From positions 1-8,611 of the forward strand of contig JADLFG010000050.1 in assembly GCA_020845695.1 (NCBI GenBank): a stretch of 8,611 nt of DNA. Reading direction: 5' to 3'. Origin of the DNA: Thermoleophilia bacterium (GTDB lineage Bacteria > Actinomycetota > Thermoleophilia > Gaiellales > Gaiellaceae). Under the pieces are notes generated by a model. That model saw only the letters and a list, made by a program, of their open reading frames with translations, had not been told where the DNA came from and searched no databases. The position numbers and the translations under genes were made by a program. This document shows, piece by piece, positions 1 to 5,842 of this stretch; position 1 is the stretch's first letter, and the number at the start of each line of letters is the position of its first letter.

Positions 1-153
1 GCAGGCGCCCCGGACACGCTCCCAGCCACGGCCGCAGCCCTCGCCCACCGCCACAGCCGCACACCCCACACCGAAGCTCAGCAACCGTACCCAGACGCCC
101 CTACACACGCCCCGTGGGGAATCGAGGTTAGGTGCTCCGGGTTGCGGTCTCTC
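1..153. other. C-rich stretch upstream of the ATPase gene, no gene assigned
   Basis: The first 120 bases are strongly C-rich and G-poor on the plus strand, unlike the balanced GC of the genes that follow. Two forward frames stay open here, one of them continuous with the ATPase frame, but the translations are rich in Pro, His, Thr and Arg and match nothing I recognise. It may be an intergenic stretch or the tail of an unseen gene. No RNA gene or terminator is evident. Confidence 0.3.
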
Positions 154-166
154 TATGCTGCGGTCG
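154..166 (+). promoter_or_regulatory. putative leaderless promoter -10 element of the ATPase gene
   Basis: TATGCT at 154-159 fits the actinobacterial TAnnnT -10 consensus and is followed by exactly six bases before GTG at 166. This is the spacing that places the transcription start on the start codon. No Shine-Dalgarno sequence precedes either this GTG or the TTG at 142, which favours a leaderless start at 166. No convincing -35 box is visible. Confidence 0.45.
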
Positions 167-2289
167 TGGCCACGAGCGTGAGCCTCGATCCCGCCGCCGT
201 TCGGCGCGGGCGCGTGCGCGGCCGCTACTTCCGCGAGAACTTCGCCCAGGCCGGGATTGATCTCGCTCAGATCGTGCCGGAGTTGGTCACGAACGCCGAT
301 GACGCGATCACCGCGAGCGGCAGGGAGCGAGGCCGGATCCAGCTCCGCTTCGGGCCGCCCGACCCGGAGCTTCGCCTCGCCTGGCGCAGGGAGCTACGGC
401 GGCTGCGGGCGCCAGCTCTGCTCGACTGGGCCCACGAGGTGAGCTGCGCCGACGACGGGATCGGGATGGACGCCGACCTCGTCGACCGCAGGCTCGGGGC
501 GCTCGGGGCCGCGCCTGAGGGTGCGGGTCAGCGTGGCCTGTTCGGGCGCGGCCTGCGCGACGTCTGGCTTGCCCAGGGCGGCGGGCGCCTCCAGTCCGTG
601 CACGCGGGCCGCGCTGTCGAGTCGTGGTTCTTCCCGGTGGCGGGGGACGAGCCGTACGCGTTCGTGCACGTTCTCGATTGCCCGGCGAGCGCCGGGATCC
701 GCCGCGACTTCGGGATCGAGGGGGACGGCACGCGCGTGACCGTGCCGCTCGCCCTGCGCCGGCTACCGCCGGGCGGGAGGCTCAGGACGCTCGTCTCCCA
801 GCTCGTGCAGCTTCGCCCCGTGCTCGACGATCCGCGGCGAGACCTCTGGCTCGAGCTGGCCGGGGAGCCGCCGCAGCTCGTCGTCTTTCCGGGCCCCGAG
901 CCGGACCCCGAGCGTCCGCTGCTCTTCGACGGGGAGGTCGAGGTGCGGCCGGGCGTCACCGCCCGTGTCGTCGTTCGCCGCGCGGCCGAGCCGATCCCGC
1001 TCGGGCCGTCGCGGGCGACGCGCCGCGGCGGCCTCGTCGTCCGCTCCGGCCGCGCCGCCCACGAGACCACGCTCGCCGGTCTGGAGGGCCATCCCGGGGC
1101 GCGTCACCTCTACGGGGAGGTGTGGTGCGAGGCGATCGAGCGGCTCCAGCGGGAGGCGCTCGACTCCCCGCGGCCGCAGGTGGTCGTCAGGGTCGACCGC
1201 AGCGGGCTGAACGAGAGCCACCCGTTCGTCCAGAGGCTGCACGTGGCGCTCGAGCGGGTGCTGCGCCCGATCGTCGTCGCGGAGGAGCGACGCGCGGGCG
1301 CGCACCGCGTCGCGCCCGGGCGTGCGATCAGGGCACGCGACGCGGTCGGGTTGCGCGCGCTCAACGACGCGCTGCGCGCGGCCTTCGACGCTCCCGGCTC
1401 GGCGGGCTTTCGCGGCGGAGGGGCGCCCTCCGCGCGTGCGCCGCTCGACGAGGCGGAGCGGGCCGGGTCGCCGTCGCCGCCGCCGCCGCCACCGGATGCG
1501 CCGGTCACGGCGGCCCTCGACGTCCCGATGCGCTTCAAGCGCTCGCCGGTGCGTCTCCGCCCCGGCGAGCGGCGGACGGTCACGATCCTGTTCGATCCCG
1601 CGCGGGTGCCCGCGGGAGCGCCGATCGCGGTCGCGGTCGACGCCGGGCTCTCGCTCGCGCTCCGCCGGCAGCTCGTCCCGGCTCCCGGGGCGCGTGGCTG
1701 GGCGAGCGTCAGCGGGACGCTCAAGGCGTCGGTCGCGGTCGAGCCCGGCTCGCGCCTCGCCGTGCTCGCCGAGGCGGGGGAGCACGCCGCCGAGCTCGAG
1801 GTGCTCGTCGTGCGCCACACCGCGAGCGGCTGGGTGCGCGAGATCGCCCGCAAGGACGAGGACGCCCAGATCGAGGCGCAGTTCGACCCGGAAAGCGGCG
1901 TCGTGACGGTGTTCGAGGGCCGCCGCGAGTTCCGGGCGCTCGAGCGCGCCGCCCGGCGGGCCGGCCTCCCGAGGCAGCGCGTCCGCGAGTACCTGCCCTA
2001 CCGGATGCTCGAGGTCGAGGTGGCGGCGAACGCGGTCTACGCCTGGGCGGCCGAGCGGATCCTCGAGCGCCGCCTCGCCGAGGAGCGGCCGGCCGATCCG
2101 GCCGAGTACGCGGGCGCGGTCCGCCTCGAGGCACAGTCGCTCCGCCACCGCTTCCACGAGCGCCTGATGCGCGCCTTCCTCGACCCGGAGGTGTTCGAGG
2201 GCGGCGTCTCGCTCGGCCGCTCCGCCCCCGTAGCTCGCTCGGCGCAGCAGAGTCTGCTCGGGGACGCCGGGCGGGCCGGGTCGCCATAG
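166..2289 (+). CDS. GHKL-fold (Hsp90/MutL/MORC-like) ATPase of unknown function
   Basis: This is a predicted cytosolic protein of 707 residues if started at the leaderless GTG (166). A TTG at 142 would add 8 residues. All GHKL ATP-binding boxes are visible. The N box is ELVTNADDA at residues 39-47 (general base E39, Mg ligand N43). The G1 box is DDGIGM at 96-101. A lid/G2-like glycine segment GQRGLFGRGL lies at 121-130, and a G3-like GDGTRVTVP at 186-194. The FG-rich lid resembles MutL, Hsp90 and MORC-type ATPases more than histidine kinases, and no phospho-acceptor or receiver domain is seen. Residues about 200-370 form a mixed alpha/beta region that could be the S5-like transducer domain known from that superfamily. 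A low-complexity proline run (437-443) then leads to a beta-rich segment (about 449-550) and a helical, Arg/Glu-rich C-terminus (585-675). There are no membrane segments or signal peptide. No nuclease motif is seen. The gene stands alone on its strand except for the VOC gene 125 bp downstream. The ATPase fold is confident; the role is unknown, with DNA repair or defence both possible given the nearby CRISPR locus. Confidence 0.8.
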   Translation: MATSVSLDPAAVRRGRVRGRYFRENFAQAGIDLAQIVPELVTNADDAITASGRERGRIQLRFGPPDPELRLAWRRELRRLRAPALLDWAHEVSCADDGIGMDADLVDRRLGALGAAPEGAGQRGLFGRGLRDVWLAQGGGRLQSVHAGRAVESWFFPVAGDEPYAFVHVLDCPASAGIRRDFGIEGDGTRVTVPLALRRLPPGGRLRTLVSQLVQLRPVLDDPRRDLWLELAGEPPQLVVFPGPEPDPERPLLFDGEVEVRPGVTARVVVRRAAEPIPLGPSRATRRGGLVVRSGRAAHETTLAGLEGHPGARHLYGEVWCEAIERLQREALDSPRPQVVVRVDRSGLNESHPFVQRLHVALERVLRPIVVAEERRAGAHRVAPGRAIRARDAVGLRALNDALRAAFDAPGSAGFRGGGAPSARAPLDEAERAGSPSPPPPPPDAPVTAALDVPMRFKRSPVRLRPGERRTVTILFDPARVPAGAPIAVAVDAGLSLALRRQLVPAPGARGWASVSGTLKASVAVEPGSRLAVLAEAGEHAAELEVLVVRHTASGWVREIARKDEDAQIEAQFDPESGVVTVFEGRREFRALERAARRAGLPRQRVREYLPYRMLEVEVAANAVYAWAAERILERRLAEERPADPAEYAGAVRLEAQSLRHRFHERLMRAFLDPEVFEGGVSLGRSAPVARSAQQSLLGDAGRAGSP

Positions 2290-2325
2290 CCCCGCCCGGG
2301 CCGCCGGGTCACGCCTGGGGGAGTG

Positions 2326-2342
2326 CCGCTGGCGACCAGCGG
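2326..2342 (+). terminator. GC-rich hairpin downstream of the ATPase gene, possible terminator
   Basis: CCGCTGG (2326-2332) pairs perfectly with CCAGCGG (2336-2342) around a CGA loop, 36 bases after the ATPase stop codon. There is no U tract, so it is at best a non-canonical terminator. Confidence 0.3.
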
Positions 2343-2404
2343 GGCGAGGAGCACCGCCCCAGCGTGGCACGCGCCTGTTAGGAATCAGTCCAACACGACC
2401 TGAA

Positions 2405-2412
2405 GGGAGGAG
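2405..2412 (+). promoter_or_regulatory. Shine-Dalgarno site of the VOC gene
   Basis: GGGAGGAG lies two bases before the GTG at 2415, with its GGAGG core ending four bases before it. The site fixes that codon as the start. The presence of a Shine-Dalgarno sequence distinguishes this gene from the apparently leaderless genes nearby. Confidence 0.65.
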
Positions 2413-2414
2413 CC

Positions 2415-2780
2415 GTGATCGACCACGTCGGCCTCAGGGTGTCGGATTACGCGGCGAGCAAGGCGTTCTTCGCGGCCGCGCTCGCGCCGCTCGGGTACGC
2501 GGTGGTGATGGAGCTCGAAGGCGCCTGCGGCCTCGGCGTAGACGGCAAGCCGGACTTCTGGCTGATCGGGCAGACCTCGCCGGCCGCGCCCGTCCACGTC
2601 GCCTTCGCGAGTGGCGACCGGGCGGGCGTCGACGCTTTCCACGCTGCGGCGCTAGCCGCGGGCGGGCGGGACAACGGGGCGCCCGGGCTGCGAGCCCACT
2701 ACCACCCGAGCTACTACGGCGCCTTCGTACTCGATCCCGACGGCAACAACGTCGAGGCGGTCTGCCACCGGCCGGAGTAG
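2415..2780 (+). CDS. VOC-superfamily (glyoxalase/bleomycin-resistance/dioxygenase fold) protein
   Basis: This is a 121-residue, single-module protein of the vicinal-oxygen-chelate fold. Seen in the sequence are the opening IDHVGLRVSDYAASKAFF (residues 2-19), a second strand PVHVAFA (59-65), and the diagnostic end HYHPSYYGAFVLDPDGNNVE (95-114). The three usual metal-ligand positions are H4, H61 and E114, so a divalent metal could be bound. Family members include lactoylglutathione lyases, extradiol dioxygenases and resistance proteins, and sequence alone does not decide the substrate. The length is typical of the small stand-alone subfamily, which usually works as a homodimer. The start is GTG with a strong Shine-Dalgarno site. 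The gene lies 125 bp after the ATPase gene with a possible terminator between, so a shared operon is not assured. It is followed at once by a 14-bp palindrome and then the CRISPR locus. No link to CRISPR function is evident. Confidence 0.88.
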   Translation: MIDHVGLRVSDYAASKAFFAAALAPLGYAVVMELEGACGLGVDGKPDFWLIGQTSPAAPVHVAFASGDRAGVDAFHAAALAAGGRDNGAPGLRAHYHPSYYGAFVLDPDGNNVEAVCHRPE

Positions 2781-2781
2781 G

Positions 2782-2795
2782 GGCGCGGCCGCGCC
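2782..2795. repeat. 14-bp perfect palindrome after the VOC gene
   Basis: GGCGCGGCCGCGCC is its own reverse complement and lies two bases after the VOC stop codon. It could form a short hairpin helping to end the VOC transcript, or be a chance product of high GC. No U tract follows. Confidence 0.3.
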
Positions 2796-2874
2796 GGCTC
2801 GGGTGCTGCGCGCCTGCCCGCGGCCCCGTTGGGCGGCGCTCCGCCTGAGCGCGGCTTCTTGCGCCGCACCCGCC

Positions 2875-2911
2875 AGCGTTGGAGGCGACCGCGATGGTCG
2901 CCTCCAACGCT
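2875..2911 (-). terminator. strong inverted repeat abutting the CRISPR array, possible crRNA-precursor terminator
   Basis: AGCGTTGGAGGCGACC (2875-2890) pairs over all 16 bases with GGTCGCCTCCAACGCT (2896-2911) around a five-base loop. The hairpin shares three bases with the array edge (2909-2911). With the array read on the minus strand it forms directly at the 3' end of the last repeat, where a terminator or 3'-protecting structure would be useful. No U tract follows, so intrinsic termination is not proven. If the array is instead read on the plus strand, this hairpin would lie at the leader side. Confidence 0.5.
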
Positions 2912-3316
2912 TCAATGGGGCCCGGGATAGATATCCCGGGAAAGCCGATATCACCGCTAGAACGGTTGCGCCCAGTGAAATCGCTTCAATGGGGCCCGGG
3001 ATAGATATCCCGGGAAAGGTCTCGGCGACAGACTTCACCCTGAGGCGGAAGCTGCGGCTTCAATGGGGCCCGGGATAGATATCCCGGGAAAGAGCCGTCG
3101 CCGCCGAGGAAGCCCAGTTCATCGCCCGCGTGCTTCAATGGGGCCCGGGATAGATATCCCGGGAAAGATCGCCGCGGACACCCCCCGGGTTGGCAGGTTG
3201 CACACGCTTCAATGGGGCCCGGGATAGATATCCCGGGAAAGCTCAGGGGTGGGGATGTACGCCCACCCGGTCCGGATGTTGCTTCAATGGGGCCCGGGAT
3301 AGATATCCCGGGAAAG
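2909..3316 (-). CRISPR. CRISPR array, six 36-bp repeats and five spacers
   Basis: Six identical 36-bp repeats lie at 2909-2944, 2983-3018, 3057-3092, 3132-3167, 3206-3241 and 3281-3316. The spacers are 38, 38, 39, 38 and 39 bp (2945-2982, 3019-3056, 3093-3131, 3168-3205, 3242-3280) and share no sequence. On the plus strand each repeat has 12 bases, an inverted repeat CCCGGGATA / TATCCCGGG separated by GA, then AAAG. On the minus strand this gives a hairpin followed by CCCCATTGAAGC. The final ATTGAAGC resembles the common ATTGAAAC 3' end that becomes the 8-nt 5' handle of mature crRNA after Cas6-type cleavage. This, and co-orientation with cas2, support minus-strand transcription and a leader on the high-coordinate side. 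No repeat is degenerate at either end. The existence of the array is certain; the orientation is about 70% sure. Confidence 0.98.
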
Positions 3317-3463
3317 AGTCTCTCGTGGAGGCCGCTTGCAGAGCGGGATCGCGGGGCGGTTTGCGAGCGGCGGCCCGTTGCGCGTGCGAGCTGGCTCGCC
3401 GGCGTGGTCGCGGGTGGAGTGGCGGGGCGGGAAAGCTGTCAAGGTGCAGGGAGTTTCCGTCTC
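3317..3463 (-). promoter_or_regulatory. putative CRISPR leader
   Basis: This non-coding stretch lies between cas2 and the first (cas2-proximal) repeat. On the minus strand it carries a consensus -35 hexamer TTGACA (3442 down to 3437), but no TAnnnT -10 box follows at 16-19 bases and the rest contains no TA step. Directly after TTGACA the minus strand reads GCTTTCCCG, whose CTTTCCCG equals the first eight bases of the repeat; this may be chance. The assignment as leader rests on position and on the inferred array orientation. Confidence 0.5.
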
Positions 3464-3505
3464 GCGAGCGAGAGCCGAGGGGAGCGACAGCACCTCGGCG
3501 CTCGC
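3464..3505 (-). terminator. long inverted repeat just after cas2, possible cas-operon terminator
   Basis: On the minus strand, beginning four bases after the cas2 TAG, GCGAGC + GCCGAGG (3505-3493) pairs with CCTCGGC (3480-3474) + GCTCGC (3469-3464). This gives 13 base pairs with a four-base bulge on one side and a 12-base loop. Its position between cas2 and the leader suits transcription termination or attenuation. No U tract follows. Confidence 0.45.
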
Positions 3506-3508
3506 GTA

Positions 3509-3802
3509 CTACACGATAGCGGCAGTTCCGGACTCCGGCAGGGGCGTTCCGCCGCAGAGCCAACGCAACCGGCGCTCGGTCTGGGGGCCAGCGGGACCGA
3601 GATCCACGATGAGCACGCTGTCTGCGCTGAGGTCGACGGCATCGCGAAGTCCCGCCTCGAGTCGGGTCAGCTCAACGCCGGAGAGATCGCACAGGAAGAC
3701 CGAGTAGTTGAGCCGTGACCCGAATGTCTCCGCCACCTTTGCGGTTCGTCTCAGGCGGACGTCGTTGCGGATGTCGTAGCAGACCAGGAAGCGGGATCGC
3801 AT
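3509..3802 (-). CDS. cas2: CRISPR-associated protein Cas2
   Basis: This 97-residue protein matches the size and ferredoxin-like pattern of Cas2. The N-terminal strand RFLVCYDI (residues 4-11) ends in the conserved D10, helix 1 (LRRTAKVAETFGSRL) follows, and then strand NYSVFLCDLS (32-41). A second strand DSVLIVDLG lies near 61-69. Cas2 dimers bridge two Cas1 dimers in the spacer-integration complex; the family's nuclease activity is not needed for integration. The ATG overlaps the cas4-cas1 stop by one base (TGATG), which indicates translational coupling and a 1:1-type operon. Longer readings of the frame upstream run inside cas1 and are not needed. The C-terminal tail past about residue 85 is short and not conserved. 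The gene is followed by an inverted repeat and the array. Confidence 0.95.
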   Translation of the reverse strand: MRSRFLVCYDIRNDVRLRRTAKVAETFGSRLNYSVFLCDLSGVELTRLEAGLRDAVDLSADSVLIVDLGPAGPQTERRLRWLCGGTPLPESGTAAIV

Positions 3803-5517
3803 CAGCGGGTTGTGAAGGATCGGTAGGCCGGGATGTCCCCGAGAAGGCTTGCGGCGAGGATCCGCGCTTGCAGCTCGAGCGCCCGCCGGTAGGTGACGCG
3901 GTAGCCGAAGGCCGGGTGAATCACCTCCGTCGTAAGCCGCTGCTCGAGCGCGGCCAGGACGGTTCGCCGGCCGGCTGCGCTGAGGGTCACCGTCCCCGCC
4001 CGTCCGAAGAAGTCGCCGTCGGTGAGGCGCGAGCCGTTGATCAGAGTCAGAGCCACGGAATCCGCGATCAGGGGACGGAACTCCTCCATCAGGTCGAGGG
4101 CGAGTGCCGGGCGGCCGAACCTCGGGCGGTGGAAGAACCCGAGGAGGGGGTCGAAGCCGACTCGGCGCGCCGCGAGAGCGCACTCCTTCGTGAGGATCGC
4201 GTAGAGAAACGAGAGTACCGCGCTGACGGCGTCGCGCGGGGGTCGCCGGGTGCGGCGCTCGAAGTCGAAGTACTCGGCGTACCGTGACGACTTCAGGAGC
4301 TCCGCGAACGCGCGGAAGTACTCGCGGGCGGCGGCTCCCTCGATGCCAAGGAGCCTGTCAACCGACTCTGCCCTGCCCGCGGCACGGGCGAGGCGCTGCA
4401 GCTCACGCACCGCCGAGGCCGTCCCATCGCCCCCGTTCCGGCGTAGCAGGACCCGCCCGTTACGTATCTTCGCTCCGACGAAGGTGCGCGCCAGGGCGAG
4501 AGACGCATCCCCGTCGTCGGCGCGGCGGAACTGCTCGATCCTGAGGTGCACGTTGCTCGGCTCGATCCCGACGGTGATCGCCTGGAACCACCCCCCGAGG
4601 GTGAAGTGGGTGATCGGGACGCCTGAGGCGGCGAGGCGGCGGAGTGATGCCTGGGACATCGAGACACCGCCGAACAGCGCGACCTCCGACACGTCGATCT
4701 CCCGCAGAGAGGCGAGGCGGTCCCCGTCCTTCCTGACCTCGATCCGTCCGCCGGAGATGCCGACGCGTGCGCCCTGCTCCATGACGTACAGCGGCGCCGC
4801 GTTCGACCGCGACGCGATCAGGCGCCGGACCCGTTTCCCGTCAGCCGTCCCGTCGCGGAGCGCGTTCGTCTCGTCTGGCAGGCAGATGGTCACGAGCGAG
4901 CAGCGCGGGCACCTTGGGCTGTCGACGAGCGGTTCGGGTACTGCCGCCTGCGCGGCCACTCGCCGGAGCTCGGCGAGGTGCCGTCTCACGTCGGTCTCGA
5001 GCTCGGGGGTCATGACGATCTCGCTCCGCGTTCGCGTCTCGCGAAAGCTCACGTAGCCCCGGTTGCACGGGTACCCGTTCTCGCGCAGAACGAGGATCTG
5101 GGCAGCCACCTGGATCAGCTCCGGCTCCCACGGCCCTCCGTCTGAGCGGGGCTTGCCCTTCTTGTGATCGACCGGGAATACCTCGCCGTCCTTGCCCTCG
5201 ACGAGGTCGATCTTGGCGACGATCCCGAGCTGCGGGGCGTCGAGCATCACCGACCGGGCAGCACCCTCCCACGGGTCGTCCCCGTCGTCGGCCTCCGCGG
5301 GCTCCGGGAGCCGTCCGCGCGACGCGTCGCTGCGGCGGTGCGCGAGCAATCCCTGGGCGGTGTCAGCGCTCTCATCCCAGCTCCCCTCGACCCACTCGAG
5401 GTAGAAGAGGCGTGGGCAGTACACGAACTCGTTCAGCATCCGGGCGGGAACGAGATCGGGGACGACCTCATGCGTGGCATCGGTCACGAGCTGGTATATC
5501 GGCACGAGCAGCCCCAT
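3802..5517 (-). CDS. cas4-cas1: Cas4-Cas1 fusion protein (CRISPR adaptation)
   Basis: This 571-residue protein joins Cas4 (about 1-225) to Cas1 (about 240-571). The Cas4 half has the Fe-S cysteines C34 (YCPRLFYLEW) and the cluster C203, C206 and C212. It also has RecB-like nuclease residues: H60, D104, the D-x-K motif at D117/K119, and Q136/Q140 in the QVAAQ helix. The Cas1 half has the catalytic metal ligands E393 (LLGIEGAAAREYF), H463 (GFFHRPRFGRP) and D475 (ALDLMEEFRP). All key residues are present, so both activities are probably intact. Known fused Cas4-Cas1 proteins choose and trim PAM-bearing prespacers, then integrate them with Cas2; such fusions are typical of type I-G (formerly I-U) and V-B systems. 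The ATG at 5517 has no clear Shine-Dalgarno or TAnnnT box. A GTG at codon 5 is an alternative, but the start must precede residue 27 to keep the Cas4 N-terminus. The gene diverges from the antitoxin gene across 51 bp. The subtype cannot be assigned without effector genes. Confidence 0.96.
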   Translation of the reverse strand: MGLLVPIYQLVTDATHEVVPDLVPARMLNEFVYCPRLFYLEWVEGSWDESADTAQGLLAHRRSDASRGRLPEPAEADDGDDPWEGAARSVMLDAPQLGIVAKIDLVEGKDGEVFPVDHKKGKPRSDGGPWEPELIQVAAQILVLRENGYPCNRGYVSFRETRTRSEIVMTPELETDVRRHLAELRRVAAQAAVPEPLVDSPRCPRCSLVTICLPDETNALRDGTADGKRVRRLIASRSNAAPLYVMEQGARVGISGGRIEVRKDGDRLASLREIDVSEVALFGGVSMSQASLRRLAASGVPITHFTLGGWFQAITVGIEPSNVHLRIEQFRRADDGDASLALARTFVGAKIRNGRVLLRRNGGDGTASAVRELQRLARAAGRAESVDRLLGIEGAAAREYFRAFAELLKSSRYAEYFDFERRTRRPPRDAVSAVLSFLYAILTKECALAARRVGFDPLLGFFHRPRFGRPALALDLMEEFRPLIADSVALTLINGSRLTDGDFFGRAGTVTLSAAGRRTVLAALEQRLTTEVIHPAFGYRVTYRRALELQARILAASLLGDIPAYRSFTTR

Positions 5518-5555
5518 TCCGCAGTGCGAGCTGCGGGCGAGCGCAGCCGATCTGC

Positions 5556-5569
5556 TACCTTGATGTACA
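5556..5569 (+). promoter_or_regulatory. putative leaderless promoter -10 element of the toxin-antitoxin operon
   Basis: TACCTT (5556-5561) fits TAnnnT and sits seven bases before ATG at 5569. This favours that start over the in-frame ATG at 5563, which would lie upstream of the transcript start. The element lies in the 51-bp divergent gap shared with cas4-cas1. Antitoxins of this kind usually repress their own promoter, so an operator is likely here, but no clear inverted repeat was found. Confidence 0.45.
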
Positions 5570-5841
5570 TGACCAGCACCGTAGGGGTTGCGGAGTTGCG
5601 ACAGAACCTCAGCCGCTACCTTCGCCGAGTCGAACGGGGCGAGCGGCTGCTCGTCACCGACCGCAACCGGCCGGTTGCCGAGTTGGGCCCGCCACCCTCG
5701 ACCGGGGCAGCGCTCGATCGGCTGATCGCCGAGGGGCGCGTCTCGCGCCCCCGGTGCCGCGGCCTACCCGAGCCGCTCGCGCTCGGCGGCGATCCGTACG
5801 CGCTCAGCCGCGCACTCGACGAGATTCGCGGCGAGTGCTGA
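5569..5841 (+). CDS. type II antitoxin, Phd/YefM family
   Basis: This 90-residue protein opens with the Phd/YefM DNA-binding and dimerisation pattern: GVAELRQNLSRYLRRVERGE (residues 6-25), then RLLVTDRNRPVAELGP (26-41). The family's N-terminal half binds the operator. The variable C-terminal half, here 45-90, is expected to wrap round and inhibit the toxin. The partner is the PIN-domain gene one base downstream. The start at 5569 is preferred because of the TAnnnT box; two further residues are possible from 5563. Known members neutralise their toxin and co-repress the operon with it. The C-terminal tail, with PEPLALGGDPYALSRALDEI at 68-87, is helical in part and probably the toxin-binding arm. 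Confidence 0.87.
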   Translation: MTSTVGVAELRQNLSRYLRRVERGERLLVTDRNRPVAELGPPPSTGAALDRLIAEGRVSRPRCRGLPEPLALGGDPYALSRALDEIRGEC

Positions 5842-5842
5842 G

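Noticed and set aside
624..2381. Long open frames overlapping the ATPase gene on both strands (for example 624-2381 plus and 763-2370 minus)
   Set aside because: They are products of high GC, rich in Arg, Ala and Pro with no motif, whereas the main frame has complete GHKL boxes.
2835..2870. A degenerate seventh repeat beyond either array end
   Set aside because: The positions one unit beyond the first and last repeats (about 2835 and 3355) show no meaningful match to the repeat.
2909..3316. Spacers targeting sequence inside this window
   Set aside because: No spacer shows more than short chance matches to other parts of the window by eye.
3317..3508. A tracrRNA-like anti-repeat in the leader region, which would suggest a type V-B effector
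   Set aside because: The only similarity to the repeat is eight bases, and the palindromic repeat makes short matches ambiguous; no extended complementarity was found.
2803..3519. Open reading frames running through the CRISPR array, with repeated Gly-Ala-Arg-Asp-Arg-Tyr-Pro-Gly peptides
   Set aside because: The peptide repeats are translations of the 36-bp DNA repeats in an array; there is no start signal and the spacers differ.
3803..4183. N-terminal extension of cas2 upstream to 4183
   Set aside because: That stretch lies inside cas1 in another frame. The ATG overlapping the cas1 stop gives a normal-length Cas2.
5164..5568. Long N-terminal extension of the antitoxin frame starting at 5164
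   Set aside because: It is antisense to cas4-cas1, and the Phd-like homology begins only at the ATG near 5569.
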